From positions 1 to 47,058 of the forward strand of contig NZ_BLZO01000130.1 of the NCBI RefSeq assembly GCF_014132355.1: 47,058 bases of DNA. The letters are read 5' to 3'. The position numbers were made by a program, and so were the translations under genes. Numbering within the stretch: the stretch's first letter is position 1; each line of letters starts with the position of its first letter. Positions 8,200-17,091 of this stretch are shown here, one piece after another. The notes under the pieces are model-generated. The model saw only the letters and a list, made by a program, of their open reading frames with translations, was not told the DNA's origin and searched no databases. Source of the stretch: Okeania sp. KiyG1 (GTDB lineage Bacteria; Cyanobacteriota; Cyanobacteriia; Cyanobacteriales; Microcoleaceae).

Positions 8200-10185
8200 A
8201 TGAATACAAGCCATAATAAACGCAAAGCAAGTCCTTATATTTTTGGCAAGCCAATTTTAAAACAAGAACAGCTATATGGAAGAGAGCAAGATATTAAACA
8301 AATAAAATCTAATTTAATACACAATAAAAAAATAACTTTGTTAGAAGTACAAAGACGTATCGGTAAAACTTCATTGCTCAAATGTTTACCTCAAAATATG
8401 AATGAATCTGAAGGTAAATTTAAGTTTGTTCATTTTTCATTTCAAGGCAAGCAAAAATATCCAATTCCCACAATATTAGATTACCTTGCTGAGGAGATTA
8501 TTGAAGACATTTATGGAATTCCTGAACAAGAAAAAAAAGTAGCAAATAGTCTAGATACTTTTTTTGGGAAATTTTTACCAAAGATTATTAATCAATATTT
8601 GTCAGATGAAAAACTGGTTTTTCTCATAGATGAATTTGACATTTTAGGAGAAGATGAAGAAACATATTCTCAAGGAAAAGGAAAAGACTTATTTGATAAA
8701 TTAGAAAAAGCTATTGAGCAAGAAAATAGACTCTTTGCTGTCCTAGTTTTTGGGAAGCCAGTAAAAAAAATAACCTATCTGGAAAGTTTCTGTAAACAAA
8801 ACCCAAAATCAATCATAACAGTTACAGAACTGGATAAGAAGAGTACAAAAAAACTAATTACTGAACTAGCTAAAGGAACACTAGAGTATGAACAAGAGGC
8901 TATTGAGGCTATTTGGAGACTCTTAAAAGGGCATCCTTCTTTAACGCAACTGCTATGCAAATCTATTTTTGAACTTTGCCATCCCCGAAACATAAAAATA
9001 GTAAATCCTAACCATGTAAGCTTAAGTCAAGAGAAAGTAATAGAAGGGGGAAGAGGGGTATTAAAAGGCTTTCTACAACCTTTGAGTGAAGCTGAAAAGT
9101 TATTTTTTCGTGCAGTAGCAGAAGCTCAAAAAAGAGGCATCGTAGACCCACTAAAGATTATAAAACCAACTGAAGAAATACCAATATCGGCTTTAATGCA
9201 AGCGGGAAAAGATTTAGTGGAATATGGCTTTTTAGAAGAAGATAAAACAGGCTATAAAATCAAAGTTGAATTAGTCCGAGTTTGGCTGTTAGACAATTAT
9301 CCTTTATCTGATGAGGAAAGACTACCAATACAGGAAATTTATCAAGCAAATCAAAATATAACTGAAACAAACAACAATGGCAGAATGCCTACTCAAAATG
9401 GAAACAATAATTCTCAAGGACCTAATCAAATTTATAAGTTTTTCTCTTTATTGTTAGTACCTGGAATTTTCATTACTCTTATTGTCATATTTATCATGAG
9501 AGCTACAGAACCTCCTCCTATATGTAATGATTTACCAAAGGAAATAAATAGCAAAATAGCATCAGGAACTTCAGAAGAGCAATTAGAAACCATAAATAAA
9601 TTTAGACAGGGGGAAAGTTTGAATCAGCAATGCCCTAATTTCGATGAAATTGAGGGAAAATTTTATGAATTACTTCACAAGTATGGGGAGGAAAAAGTGA
9701 ATGATAAAAAATTTGATGCAGGTATAAAAACCTTGTGTTCTATTCCCGATAAATATGCAAAAAAAACTCAAATCAAACAAGATATAAACAAGTTAATTGC
9801 ACCAAATAGTAGCTTTTCTATAGAACAAAAAAGAAAGTTGATTAATGAAATTTTGGAACAAGAGAAAGCAGGAAATAAATGCCCTGCCTATTCACTTGAG
9901 GATGAAACAGACAAAAAAAATTTTATCCAGAAATTAAAGCCAATAGATAAGTTTTATGAGGAAGAAGCAAAAAAACAAATCAGCAACAATAATTACCAAG
10001 AAGCTGTTAAGTTATATTGTAAAATATCAGAGCATTATCTTCAACTTCCTCAGATTAAACAACAACTAGAAAACTGGTCTAAAGATGAATTTGAGATGCT
10101 TATATTGCGCCAAGACAGAGAAAAGATAATCAGTACACTTAAGAAAATCGGTAAAGATAATTGTCCAGCATATCCAGATATTTAG
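8200..10185 (+). CDS. Membrane-anchored STAND/AAA-type ATPase, third of three
   Basis: The 661-residue protein has an ATPase half closely resembling gene 2: YGREQDIKQI, Walker A VQRRIGKTS (lysine intact), Walker B LVFLIDEFDIL, LLKGHPSLTQLLCKSIFELC, and winged-helix-like tail YGFLEEDKTGYKIKVELVRVWLL. A linker rich in Asn/Gln (about 385-412) leads to one transmembrane helix (FFSLLLVPGIFITLIVIFIM, about 414-433). About 225 residues follow, with Cys-containing helical units such as LCSIPDKYAKKTQIKQDI and YCKISEHYLQLPQIKQQL, which look like degenerate TPR-type repeats. The ATPase is probably cytoplasmic and the repeats on the other side of the membrane, which would suit a sensor. The stop lies 6 bp from the converging amt stop. 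Confidence 0.8.
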   Translation: MNTSHNKRKASPYIFGKPILKQEQLYGREQDIKQIKSNLIHNKKITLLEVQRRIGKTSLLKCLPQNMNESEGKFKFVHFSFQGKQKYPIPTILDYLAEEIIEDIYGIPEQEKKVANSLDTFFGKFLPKIINQYLSDEKLVFLIDEFDILGEDEETYSQGKGKDLFDKLEKAIEQENRLFAVLVFGKPVKKITYLESFCKQNPKSIITVTELDKKSTKKLITELAKGTLEYEQEAIEAIWRLLKGHPSLTQLLCKSIFELCHPRNIKIVNPNHVSLSQEKVIEGGRGVLKGFLQPLSEAEKLFFRAVAEAQKRGIVDPLKIIKPTEEIPISALMQAGKDLVEYGFLEEDKTGYKIKVELVRVWLLDNYPLSDEERLPIQEIYQANQNITETNNNGRMPTQNGNNNSQGPNQIYKFFSLLLVPGIFITLIVIFIMRATEPPPICNDLPKEINSKIASGTSEEQLETINKFRQGESLNQQCPNFDEIEGKFYELLHKYGEEKVNDKKFDAGIKTLCSIPDKYAKKTQIKQDINKLIAPNSSFSIEQKRKLINEILEQEKAGNKCPAYSLEDETDKKNFIQKLKPIDKFYEEEAKKQISNNNYQEAVKLYCKISEHYLQLPQIKQQLENWSKDEFEMLILRQDREKIISTLKKIGKDNCPAYPDI

Positions 10186-10191
10186 TTAAAA

Positions 10192-11859
10192 TTACTCATC
10201 TCTAGGATTTTTAGGATTTTTAGGATTTACCCAGAAACCATCACTCCCCTCTTTTTCTTGTTCAGGTGTTACTCTGATTCCTTGTCTAGCTATCCTATGA
10301 ACTTTTGCCAAAAAATTTCCTTTTTTAGATAGCTCTCTGGAATTGCCAATAATCATATCAAAACTATATAAAATTCCCCCAATAATTACCCAGACTATCC
10401 AACTGAGAACAAAAACAACAGTAAAAACAATTAACCATCCTAATATTTGATTCCCTAGTTGCCGTAAAACATTATCATTCTTCTGATATACTTCAGTACC
10501 TTGAAGACTCAAAGATACTGCTAAAGTACCCCAGCATCCGCAAAAAAGATGAACGGGAATAGCTCCTACTGGATCGTCAATTTTCCATAACCTTAATAGT
10601 AAGCTACCTAAAGTAACAATGAATCCACTAACAGCACCTATGAGAATAGCAATAGGAACATCAATATAAGCAGAAGAAGCAGTTACTCCAACTAAACCAC
10701 CTAAAATACCGTTAATCAACGATAAAAGTTCGGGTTTTCCTGTTTCTGGATTTTTTTCAAATGTTTGAGACCATAAAGCAGTTATAGGAGTAGATAGTAT
10801 GGCAACTATACCACCCGTTGCTGCGGACATTATAGTTACTATAATGATATGACCGACATCTTGTAGCTCCCGTGCAGAACCACCATTAAAACCCAACCAA
10901 CCTAACCAAAGTATGAAACATCCAAGGGTAGCAGATGTTAAATCGCTTGGGTAAGTAAAATAGTTTTGCTGTTCAAACTCAGAAGGCAACTTTTCCCGTG
11001 CTACACTACGATCTAAATCTTCATGGGGGTCATATCCAAAGCGATTCCATCTTGGTTTAAGTAGAATAGCACCAGCTAAAGCAGCAGTTCCTCCCACAGT
11101 ATGAACAACAGTAGACCCTGCGAAGTCTTTAAAATTTAATGCTTGTCTGAGCACACCATATTTTGACCATACCCAATGACCAGTAATAGGATATAAAAAT
11201 CCTACTAAAATAAAACTAAACCAGAAAAATGCCCAAAAACTAATCCTTTCTGCTACTGCTCCAGAAACAATAGTAGCTGCGGTGGCAGCAAATGCTAATT
11301 GAAAAAAAAACAGAGATGCTATAGAGCGATTTTTCCATTCGCTCTGCAAACAAGAAAATCCTTCTTCAGGAAAACCTAGTGGATTATCTTTTTTTGGCAG
11401 TAGAATAAATTGTGACTTTTGCTCAGACTCATTATATTCAGTTCCTGGAGAAAAATGCCCCCAATAAGTTACTATTTTCTGTTCATTTTGATTAACATTT
11501 TCTCCACAAGAATGATATTGATTATCCCCAAACATTAAACCAAAACCAAAAAACCAAAAAGCGATCGCTGCCACACAAAAAACAATTAAGTTTTTCGCTA
11601 AGACATTAATAGAGTTATTCTTGCGACATAAACCAGCTTCCAAGAGAGCAAAACCAGCATTCATAAAAAATACTAGAGCACCTGCTAATAACAGCCAGAT
11701 ATTATCTACCGCAGCAAAACTATTGGCACTATCAACACCATTAGCTAAAGCTCTTTGGCCACTTATCAAAACTACAATAGTTGCCAAAAATAAACAGAGA
11801 TACCTAAAACGAGAGAACCAGTTTTTATCTTTCATTTCATTTATAAGTTTGCTACGCAT
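10192..11859 (-). CDS. amt: Ammonium transporter, Amt family
   Basis: The 555-residue Amt channel has the expected 11 membrane segments after a hydrophobic signal-like N-terminus. The twin-histidine pore motif is visible as STVVHTVGGTAAL and AIPVHLFCGCWGTLA. NAGFALLEAGLCRKNN and VAERISFWAFFWFSFI are conserved family segments. It is longer than typical Amt (about 400-450) because of an unusual extracellular insertion of about 70 residues between helices 2/3 (QYHSCGENVNQNEQKIVTYW through SCLQSEWKNRS), with three Cys. The start may be the second Met (MKDKNWFSRF, 11832) rather than 11859. A repeat-loaded mobile element begins 27 bp upstream. The role is uptake of ammonium; regulation is not readable. 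Confidence 0.93.
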   Translation of the reverse strand: MRSKLINEMKDKNWFSRFRYLCLFLATIVVLISGQRALANGVDSANSFAAVDNIWLLLAGALVFFMNAGFALLEAGLCRKNNSINVLAKNLIVFCVAAIAFWFFGFGLMFGDNQYHSCGENVNQNEQKIVTYWGHFSPGTEYNESEQKSQFILLPKKDNPLGFPEEGFSCLQSEWKNRSIASLFFFQLAFAATAATIVSGAVAERISFWAFFWFSFILVGFLYPITGHWVWSKYGVLRQALNFKDFAGSTVVHTVGGTAALAGAILLKPRWNRFGYDPHEDLDRSVAREKLPSEFEQQNYFTYPSDLTSATLGCFILWLGWLGFNGGSARELQDVGHIIIVTIMSAATGGIVAILSTPITALWSQTFEKNPETGKPELLSLINGILGGLVGVTASSAYIDVPIAILIGAVSGFIVTLGSLLLRLWKIDDPVGAIPVHLFCGCWGTLAVSLSLQGTEVYQKNDNVLRQLGNQILGWLIVFTVVFVLSWIVWVIIGGILYSFDMIIGNSRELSKKGNFLAKVHRIARQGIRVTPEQEKEGSDGFWVNPKNPKNPRDE

Positions 11860-11886
11860 ACTGAAAAGTCTCCTAGATCGGAACTA

Positions 11887-12610
11887 TTAGGACTTACGCA
11901 CTGACAATAGATATAGGGTTTTGGTGTGTTAGTGTTAGTGCGGGGGCGGGTTCACCAGCTTTTGGGTAAAACCATTAACTTAACTTGGTGCGGGGGCGGG
12001 TTCACCAGCTTTTGGGTAAAACCATTAACTTAACTTGGTGCGGGGGCGGGTTCACCAGCTTTTGGGTAAAACCATTAACTTAACTTGGTGCGGGGGCGGG
12101 TTCACCAGCTTTTGGGTAAAACCATTAACTTAACTTGGTGCGGGGGCGGGTTCACCAGCTTTTGGGTAAAACCATTAACTTAACGCGGAACCCGCCCCTA
12201 CCGCGGAACCCGCCCCTACCGCGGAACCCGCCCCTACCGCGGAACCCGCCCCCTACCGCGGAACCCGCCCCTACTGGCGTAACACAGCTAAAACTGTGCA
12301 GAGCGATTATTGGTGCGGGGGCGGGTTCACCAGCTTTTGGGTAAAACCATTAACTTAACGCGGAACCCGCCCCTACCGCGGAACCCGCCCCTACCGCGGA
12401 ACCCGCCCCTACCGCGGAACCCGCCCCCTACCGCGGAACCCGCCCCTACTGGCGTAACACAGCTAAAACTGTGCAGAGCGATTATTGGTGCGGGGGCGGG
12501 TTCACCAGCTTTGGGTAAAACCATTAACTTAACGCGGAACCCGCCCCTACCCGATGCACCATTTTAGGTGTGCCACTCCACTACAAATAGCGTTTATGCG
12601 TAAGTCCTAA
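11887..12610. mobile_element. Mobile element A1 with 14-bp inverted ends and internal tandem arrays
   Basis: The ends are perfect 14-bp inverted repeats (TTAGGACTTACGCA at 11887-11900 and its reverse complement at 12597-12610). No transposase lies inside, so it is MITE-like. The interior is a nested array: five 50-bp units starting CGGGGGCGGGTTCACCAGCT (11941, 11991, 12041, 12091, 12141), then runs of an about 18-bp unit GCGGAACCCGCCCCTACC. A duplicated block of roughly 175 bp repeats both (about 12138-12312 and 12313-12488). The two unit types are partly complementary (GGGGGCGGGTTC versus GAACCCGCCCC), so the transcript would fold extensively. Open frames here are repeat artefacts. The same ends bound A2 at 26210-26364. 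Confidence 0.82.
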
Positions 12611-12624
12611 TTAGCTATTAGCTA

Positions 12625-14259
12625 TTAAATATTCATTTTCCTCAGCTCTTCAGCAAGAGCATCTATAGTAAAATGAATTTGTTCCTCTGTGTGATGACAA
12701 GTAATAAAAAAGCGCAGTCTAGCTGCATTGTGTGGCACAGATGGATAAAACATAAACGGTACATTAATTCCCCGCTTAAATAAATTTTGGGATAATAGTA
12801 CAGACTTAATAGACTCACCCACAATAATAGGTATGACCGGAGAATCTTTACTCATACCAGTATTCAAACCTAGTTCGCGAGCGCATTCCAAAAATAGTCG
12901 AGACCTTTCTTGCAATTGTGTCACTCTTTCAGGTTCCGCCTTCAACAAACGAATAGCTGCTAATACTGATGCTGCATCTGGTGGGGAAATACCTACACTA
13001 TAGACAAATCCTGGAGAAGTATATTTAAGATATTCTACTAATGCTTTGCTTCCAGCAATATAACCACCACAACTAGCAAAAGATTTACTTAATGTACCCA
13101 TCCATAGATCGATATCATTGGGGTTGACCCCAAAATACTCACTAATACCCCTACCATGGCTGCCAATGGTACCGATAGAATGAGCCTCATCTACCATCAG
13201 AAAAGCTTTGTAACGTTGTTTAATCTCTATAAATTTCGGTAAGTCTGGAATATCACCATCTGTACTATATACACCTTCTATAGCAATAAGTATCCGTTTA
13301 TAACGATGACGGCGATCGCTCAATAACCTATCCAAAGCTTGCCAGTCATTATGAGGAAAAGCAATAATAGTTGCTCCCGATAATAAACAGCCTTGGAAAA
13401 TACTATTATGGCTCAAAGAATCATGGAGAATTAAATCATTTTGCCCAAACAAATGACTAATAGTAGTTACATTAGTCGCATGACCGCCAACATAAACAAT
13501 ACTATCCTCAACGCCTATAAAATCAGCAATTTCTCTTTCTAATTCCTGATGTAATGGCTTTTCTCCTGATAATAACCTACTGGCAGAAACAGAAGTACCA
13601 TAGCGATCGATAGCTTCCTTTGCTGCATTAGATACTGAGGAGTCGCCACACATACCTAAATAATTGTAGGTGGCATAATTCACCAATTCCCTACCATCGA
13701 TAACTGTGGTATTATTATTAATCCCTTCTTGAGGTATAAAAAACGGATTACCAATACCTGTAGCATTAATTTCTGCCATTTGCTTTTGCAGTTGCAGATA
13801 TTCTGGGTACAGGTCGAAGTTATAATATTCTAAAGGAATTTCTTCAGTTTCAATAGTTGGATTAGAAGTTGAGACCTCAGCCTCATCTTCTAATTTTTTG
13901 TGAATATTTGGCCCTGTATCCTGGGTGGTATCCTCCACTAAATATTCAGCTAAAGCCTCAATAGTAGGATAATCCAATAATAGAGTTGGAGGAAGTCGCC
14001 GACCGAGGAGATTTTCTAGTTCTCCAGAAAGATTGACCACTTCAATTGAGTTGAGGCCATAATCAATAAAATCCCGCTCAATATCTATCTCATTGGTATT
14101 AAGTTCTAGTCGTTCGGCCAATTGGGATATCAACCAGGACTTAATAGTTTCCGTAGATGGAGATAATTGTGGGACTTGCAAGGCAGGGTCTGGATCGTTT
14201 TTCACTAAAGACAGATGTTGGCTGTCTTTCTCATTCGTAAGCTGGTTCAACAGTTTCAT
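12625..14259 (-). CDS. ACP fused to alpha-oxoamine synthase (BioF/serine palmitoyltransferase-like)
   Basis: The 544-residue fusion has an acyl carrier domain at about 40-110, with the phosphopantetheine serine S71 in FIDYGLNSIEVV. From about 145 a PLP-dependent alpha-oxoamine synthase follows: YNYLGMCGDSSVSNAAKEAI, SGEKPLHQELE, H284, MVDEAHSIGTIG (D357, H360) and the PLP lysine K392 in MGTLSKSFASCGGY. Such enzymes condense an acyl thioester with an amino acid, losing CO2, to give an alpha-amino ketone (BioF, KBL, ALAS, SPT). The built-in ACP suggests the acyl group is delivered by the divergent-free neighbour downstream in the locus, the fatty acyl-AMP ligase, rather than by CoA. Which amino acid is used cannot be read. 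This is not an ordinary biotin bioF, which lacks the ACP. Confidence 0.88.
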   Translation of the reverse strand: MKLLNQLTNEKDSQHLSLVKNDPDPALQVPQLSPSTETIKSWLISQLAERLELNTNEIDIERDFIDYGLNSIEVVNLSGELENLLGRRLPPTLLLDYPTIEALAEYLVEDTTQDTGPNIHKKLEDEAEVSTSNPTIETEEIPLEYYNFDLYPEYLQLQKQMAEINATGIGNPFFIPQEGINNNTTVIDGRELVNYATYNYLGMCGDSSVSNAAKEAIDRYGTSVSASRLLSGEKPLHQELEREIADFIGVEDSIVYVGGHATNVTTISHLFGQNDLILHDSLSHNSIFQGCLLSGATIIAFPHNDWQALDRLLSDRRHRYKRILIAIEGVYSTDGDIPDLPKFIEIKQRYKAFLMVDEAHSIGTIGSHGRGISEYFGVNPNDIDLWMGTLSKSFASCGGYIAGSKALVEYLKYTSPGFVYSVGISPPDAASVLAAIRLLKAEPERVTQLQERSRLFLECARELGLNTGMSKDSPVIPIIVGESIKSVLLSQNLFKRGINVPFMFYPSVPHNAARLRFFITCHHTEEQIHFTIDALAEELRKMNI

Positions 14260-14895
14260 TGTTCACTCCTGCACCACGTTAAAATTGCTCATAACTCAGT
14301 TTTTTCTAGTAGCTTATAGGCAATAGCATATATTGGGGTCAAAAAATCCCTCTAAGAGGTCGTTTGAGAAGTCCCTTATGGTACATCACTCGCCCCCTAA
14401 ATCCCCCAAAATTGGGGGACTTTTACCAGTTCATGGATTCTTGTTCCCCCCAGAATTAGGGGGATAGGGGGCAAAATTCAGTATTAAACAACTTTTCAGA
14501 TATCCTCTAAAAATCAAAAATCAAGTTTCCGAATTACTTGGATGAGATTTTGACTTGTAACAATTACCTGAAATAGCTAACTATTTCAACTGATTGACCA
14601 CCCCAAAAAAACGCTGGGGAAGCCATGATGGTTATGTGCAATTATCTTATACGAAGTAGGAAGAAGGAGCTATCTTCAAATCAAGTCAAAAGTTAAAAGT
14701 CAAAAGTCAAAAGTTAGAAGTTAAATCAAGTCAAAAGTTAAAAGTCAAAAGTCAAAAGTTAGAAGTTAAATCAAGTCAAAAGTTAAAAGTCAGAAGTAAT
14801 CCCTGACTAACTTTGAGCATTTATAATAGCTTTACGGGCAAGTTAGAAGTTTGTAGGGGTGATTCGCGAATCACCCCTACAGAAGTCAAAAGTAA
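14260..14895. other. Intergenic region with MITE G1 and tandem 7-mers
   Basis: No gene is seen. It holds element G1 (14356-14507), then a tandem array of agtcaaa/agttaaa 7-mers arranged as about 45-bp blocks (about 14680-14800), and a small hairpin around a gattcgcgaatc core with GTAGGGGTGATTC arms (about 14854-14880). Confidence 0.6.
14356..14507 (-). mobile_element. MITE G1
   Basis: Inverted ends: GAGGTCGTTTGAGAAGT on the left and, read from the right end inward, GAGGATATCTGAAAAGT. The element is flanked by direct TAA triplets (14353-14355, 14508-14510). The interior has paired G/C-rich hairpins (CCCCCAAAATTGGGGG and CCCCCAGAATTAGGGGG). It is an inverted copy of G2 (16831-17076); the two bracket the acyl-AMP ligase gene. 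Confidence 0.7.
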
Positions 14896-16653
14896 TTATT
14901 CAAATACCTTTAAAGTTCCTGTCAAAAAGCCATCACGACAAGCATAGCGCTGAACTTTCCCGCTAGAAGTCTTAGGAATAGCTCCTGGCTTAAGCAATAA
15001 TACCCTATAAGTCTGTAAGTCGTGATTCCTTGATATAACTCGTTGGATAGACTTCATTAAATCCTCAGAAGAATTGGAACTTTCCGTCCCAGACTTGCCA
15101 TTACGCCGACTAACTTCCCGAAAATTACGTTCCACCTCAGCCACTACTACTAAACGTTCTTCTCCTGCCACCTCTAAAGAAAAGCTAGCAATACAACCTG
15201 GTCTAATCATGGGATGACTTTGCTCAACTGTCCATTCAATGTCTTGAGGGTAATGATTCCGACCATTAATAATAATCACATCCTTCAGACGACCCGTCAC
15301 AAATAATTCCCCACCCTCTATAAACCCTAAATCTCCAGTTCTCATAAATGGATATTTCCCAGGAGCTTCAGGTAAATAAGCCTCAAAAGTCTGCTTTGTT
15401 TCCTCTGGTTTGCGCCAATAACCTTCAGCAATACTTGGTCCAGAAACCCAAATTTCTCCAACTTCACCTTCAGCACAGAGAGTTAATTTTTCTGGATGGA
15501 CAATTTTAATCTGTTGGTCTGGCAAAGCTTGACCACAACCTACTAATGTTTTTGTTCCTTCTGTTTCAGAAACTAAGACGATCTGGTTTTGTTCTAATGC
15601 GTTAGTCGCAATAGTAGTTTGAACTGGTGGGGCAAATTTATCGCCTCCAGAAATTATCAGAGTAGCTTCTGCCATCCCGTAACAAGGATAAAAAGCTTCT
15701 CGACGGAAACCACAAACTTCAAAAGTTTTGGCAAATCTTTCTAAAACTTGGGCACTAATAGGTTCAGCACCGTTAAATGCTACTTCCCAACTACTTAAAT
15801 CCAAATTTTGAATCTGTTCGGCTTTAATTTTACGGACACACAGATCGTAAGCAAAGTTAGGTCCACCACTGGTAGTCCCTTGATGTTGAGAAATAGCTTG
15901 TAGCCAGCGCACCGGACTTTGGAGAAACATTAACGGAGACATTAAAACTACTGGAAATGCTCCATATAAAGGTTGTACTATTCCACCAATTAAACCCATA
16001 TCGTGATAGGGAGGTAGCCAGATTACTCCTTTGCTTTCTACAGAATGTCCAAAACATTGATGAATCAGACTAGAGTTATGCAAAAGGTTGTGGTGAGTAA
16101 TCATTACCCCTTTTGGTGTGGCTGTGGAACCGGATGTATATTGAAGGAAGGCAAGGGTATTTTCGTTGATATTAGGTTCAAGCCATTTTTCTGCAAAATT
16201 GTCTGGAATATGGTCAGTAGCTAACCAACCTAAATTATTCAATTCTGGGGTTTCTGAGGCGCGACGTTCTAGGGTGGAAATGATAGATTTAGTTGTTAGA
16301 GCTACTTTGGCCTCTGTATCTCTAATAATTGTTTGAATGCGGGCCAGGGAGCGATTTGGTCTAGGGGGATAGGCGGGAACTGCAATAATTCCAGCATAAA
16401 GACATCCAAAAAAGGCGCTAATATACTCTAGTCCCGGTTGATAGATGAGTAAAGCACGTTCTCCTGGTGGACATACTGATTGGAGATAGGCAGCGATCGC
16501 CCGTGAATGTTGTTCTAGTTGTTGATAGGTGAGGCTAATTGTGTTTGTTTCTCCGTCTACTAAAAAGGTATAAGCTATTTGTTTGGGGTTTTCGATAGCT
16601 CTGTTTTGTAATAAATCTACTAATGTTTTAATTTTTTTATCTAAACTATTCAT
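14896..16653 (-). CDS. Fatty acyl-AMP ligase (FAAL)
   Basis: The 585-residue adenylate-forming enzyme activates a fatty acid as acyl-AMP for transfer to an ACP thiol. The P-loop-like motif YTSGSTATPKGVMI is at about 172-185, followed by WLPPYHDMGLIGGI and PCYGMAEATL. RTGDLGFIEGGELFVTGR, then IIINGRNHYPQDIE and the C-terminal catalytic lysine K566 in PKTSSGKVQR, are also present. The stretch around GGDKFAPPVQTTIA to CGQALPDQQIKIV is typical of FAALs rather than acyl-CoA ligases. It is co-directional with the ACP-oxoamine synthase gene 636 bp downstream, whose ACP is its likely acceptor. The ATG at 16653 gives the usual N-terminus (TLVDLLQNRA). Chain length is not predictable. Confidence 0.93.
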   Translation of the reverse strand: MNSLDKKIKTLVDLLQNRAIENPKQIAYTFLVDGETNTISLTYQQLEQHSRAIAAYLQSVCPPGERALLIYQPGLEYISAFFGCLYAGIIAVPAYPPRPNRSLARIQTIIRDTEAKVALTTKSIISTLERRASETPELNNLGWLATDHIPDNFAEKWLEPNINENTLAFLQYTSGSTATPKGVMITHHNLLHNSSLIHQCFGHSVESKGVIWLPPYHDMGLIGGIVQPLYGAFPVVLMSPLMFLQSPVRWLQAISQHQGTTSGGPNFAYDLCVRKIKAEQIQNLDLSSWEVAFNGAEPISAQVLERFAKTFEVCGFRREAFYPCYGMAEATLIISGGDKFAPPVQTTIATNALEQNQIVLVSETEGTKTLVGCGQALPDQQIKIVHPEKLTLCAEGEVGEIWVSGPSIAEGYWRKPEETKQTFEAYLPEAPGKYPFMRTGDLGFIEGGELFVTGRLKDVIIINGRNHYPQDIEWTVEQSHPMIRPGCIASFSLEVAGEERLVVVAEVERNFREVSRRNGKSGTESSNSSEDLMKSIQRVISRNHDLQTYRVLLLKPGAIPKTSSGKVQRYACRDGFLTGTLKVFE

Positions 16654-17091
16654 ATTATTTTTGATAGAAAAACTAGGGTTCTAGCAATTAATTTATAGCA
16701 GAAGGAAGGAAGAAGTAAGAAGGAGGTTTTAGTTATCTATGATATATTTCCCTGGGTTGGCTTTTGATTAAAAATCGATCTAAAGTTGCCAAAATATATC
16801 AATTTATTAATATTAGAGCTATTATTTTAAGAGCATATCTGAAAAGTTTTTTGATTCTGAATTTTGCCCCCCTAGCCCCCCAACTTTGGGGGGAACAAGA
16901 GTCAATTTGCGTCTAAAAGTCCCCCAAAATTGGGGGGGACAAGAGTCAATTTGCGTCTAAAAGTCCCCCAAAATTGGGGGATGCGCGGGGGCTTGGATTT
17001 AGCATCTAAAAGTCCCCCAAAATTGGGGGATGCGCGGGGGCTTGGATTTAGCAAATGGGACTTCTCAGACAACCTCTAAGTCTGAAATAAA
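16654..17091. other. Divergent FAAL/SDR1 spacer
   Basis: No gene is seen. Only about 175 bp (16654-16830) is not mobile element; the rest is G2 (16831-17076), which ends 15 bp before the first reductase start. Promoters for FAAL, and possibly the reductases, must lie in this spacer or in the element itself. Confidence 0.6.
16831..17076 (+). mobile_element. MITE G2, directly upstream of the first SDR
   Basis: It begins GAGCATATCTGAAAAGT and ends with ACTTCTCAGACAACCTC. It is flanked by TAA on both sides (16828-16830, 17077-17079). The interior is expanded by repeats of a tctaaaagtcccccaaaattgggg unit and a roughly 60-bp direct duplication (GGGGGATGCGCGGGGGCTTG occurs twice). It is homologous to G1 in inverse orientation. 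Confidence 0.7.

Noticed and set aside
11941-12190. 50-bp repeats resembling a CRISPR array
   Set aside because: Units are contiguous with no spacers, no cas genes are near, and they lie inside terminal inverted repeats.
12135-12567. Overlapping 65-85 codon frames with RNPPLPRNPPLP repeats
   Set aside because: Products of the tandem array in element A1, open on both strands, with no coding support.
12625-14259. Biotin-synthesis bioF
   Set aside because: The N-terminal ACP, the neighbouring acyl-AMP ligase, and the SDRs do not fit biotin synthesis; no other bio genes are near.
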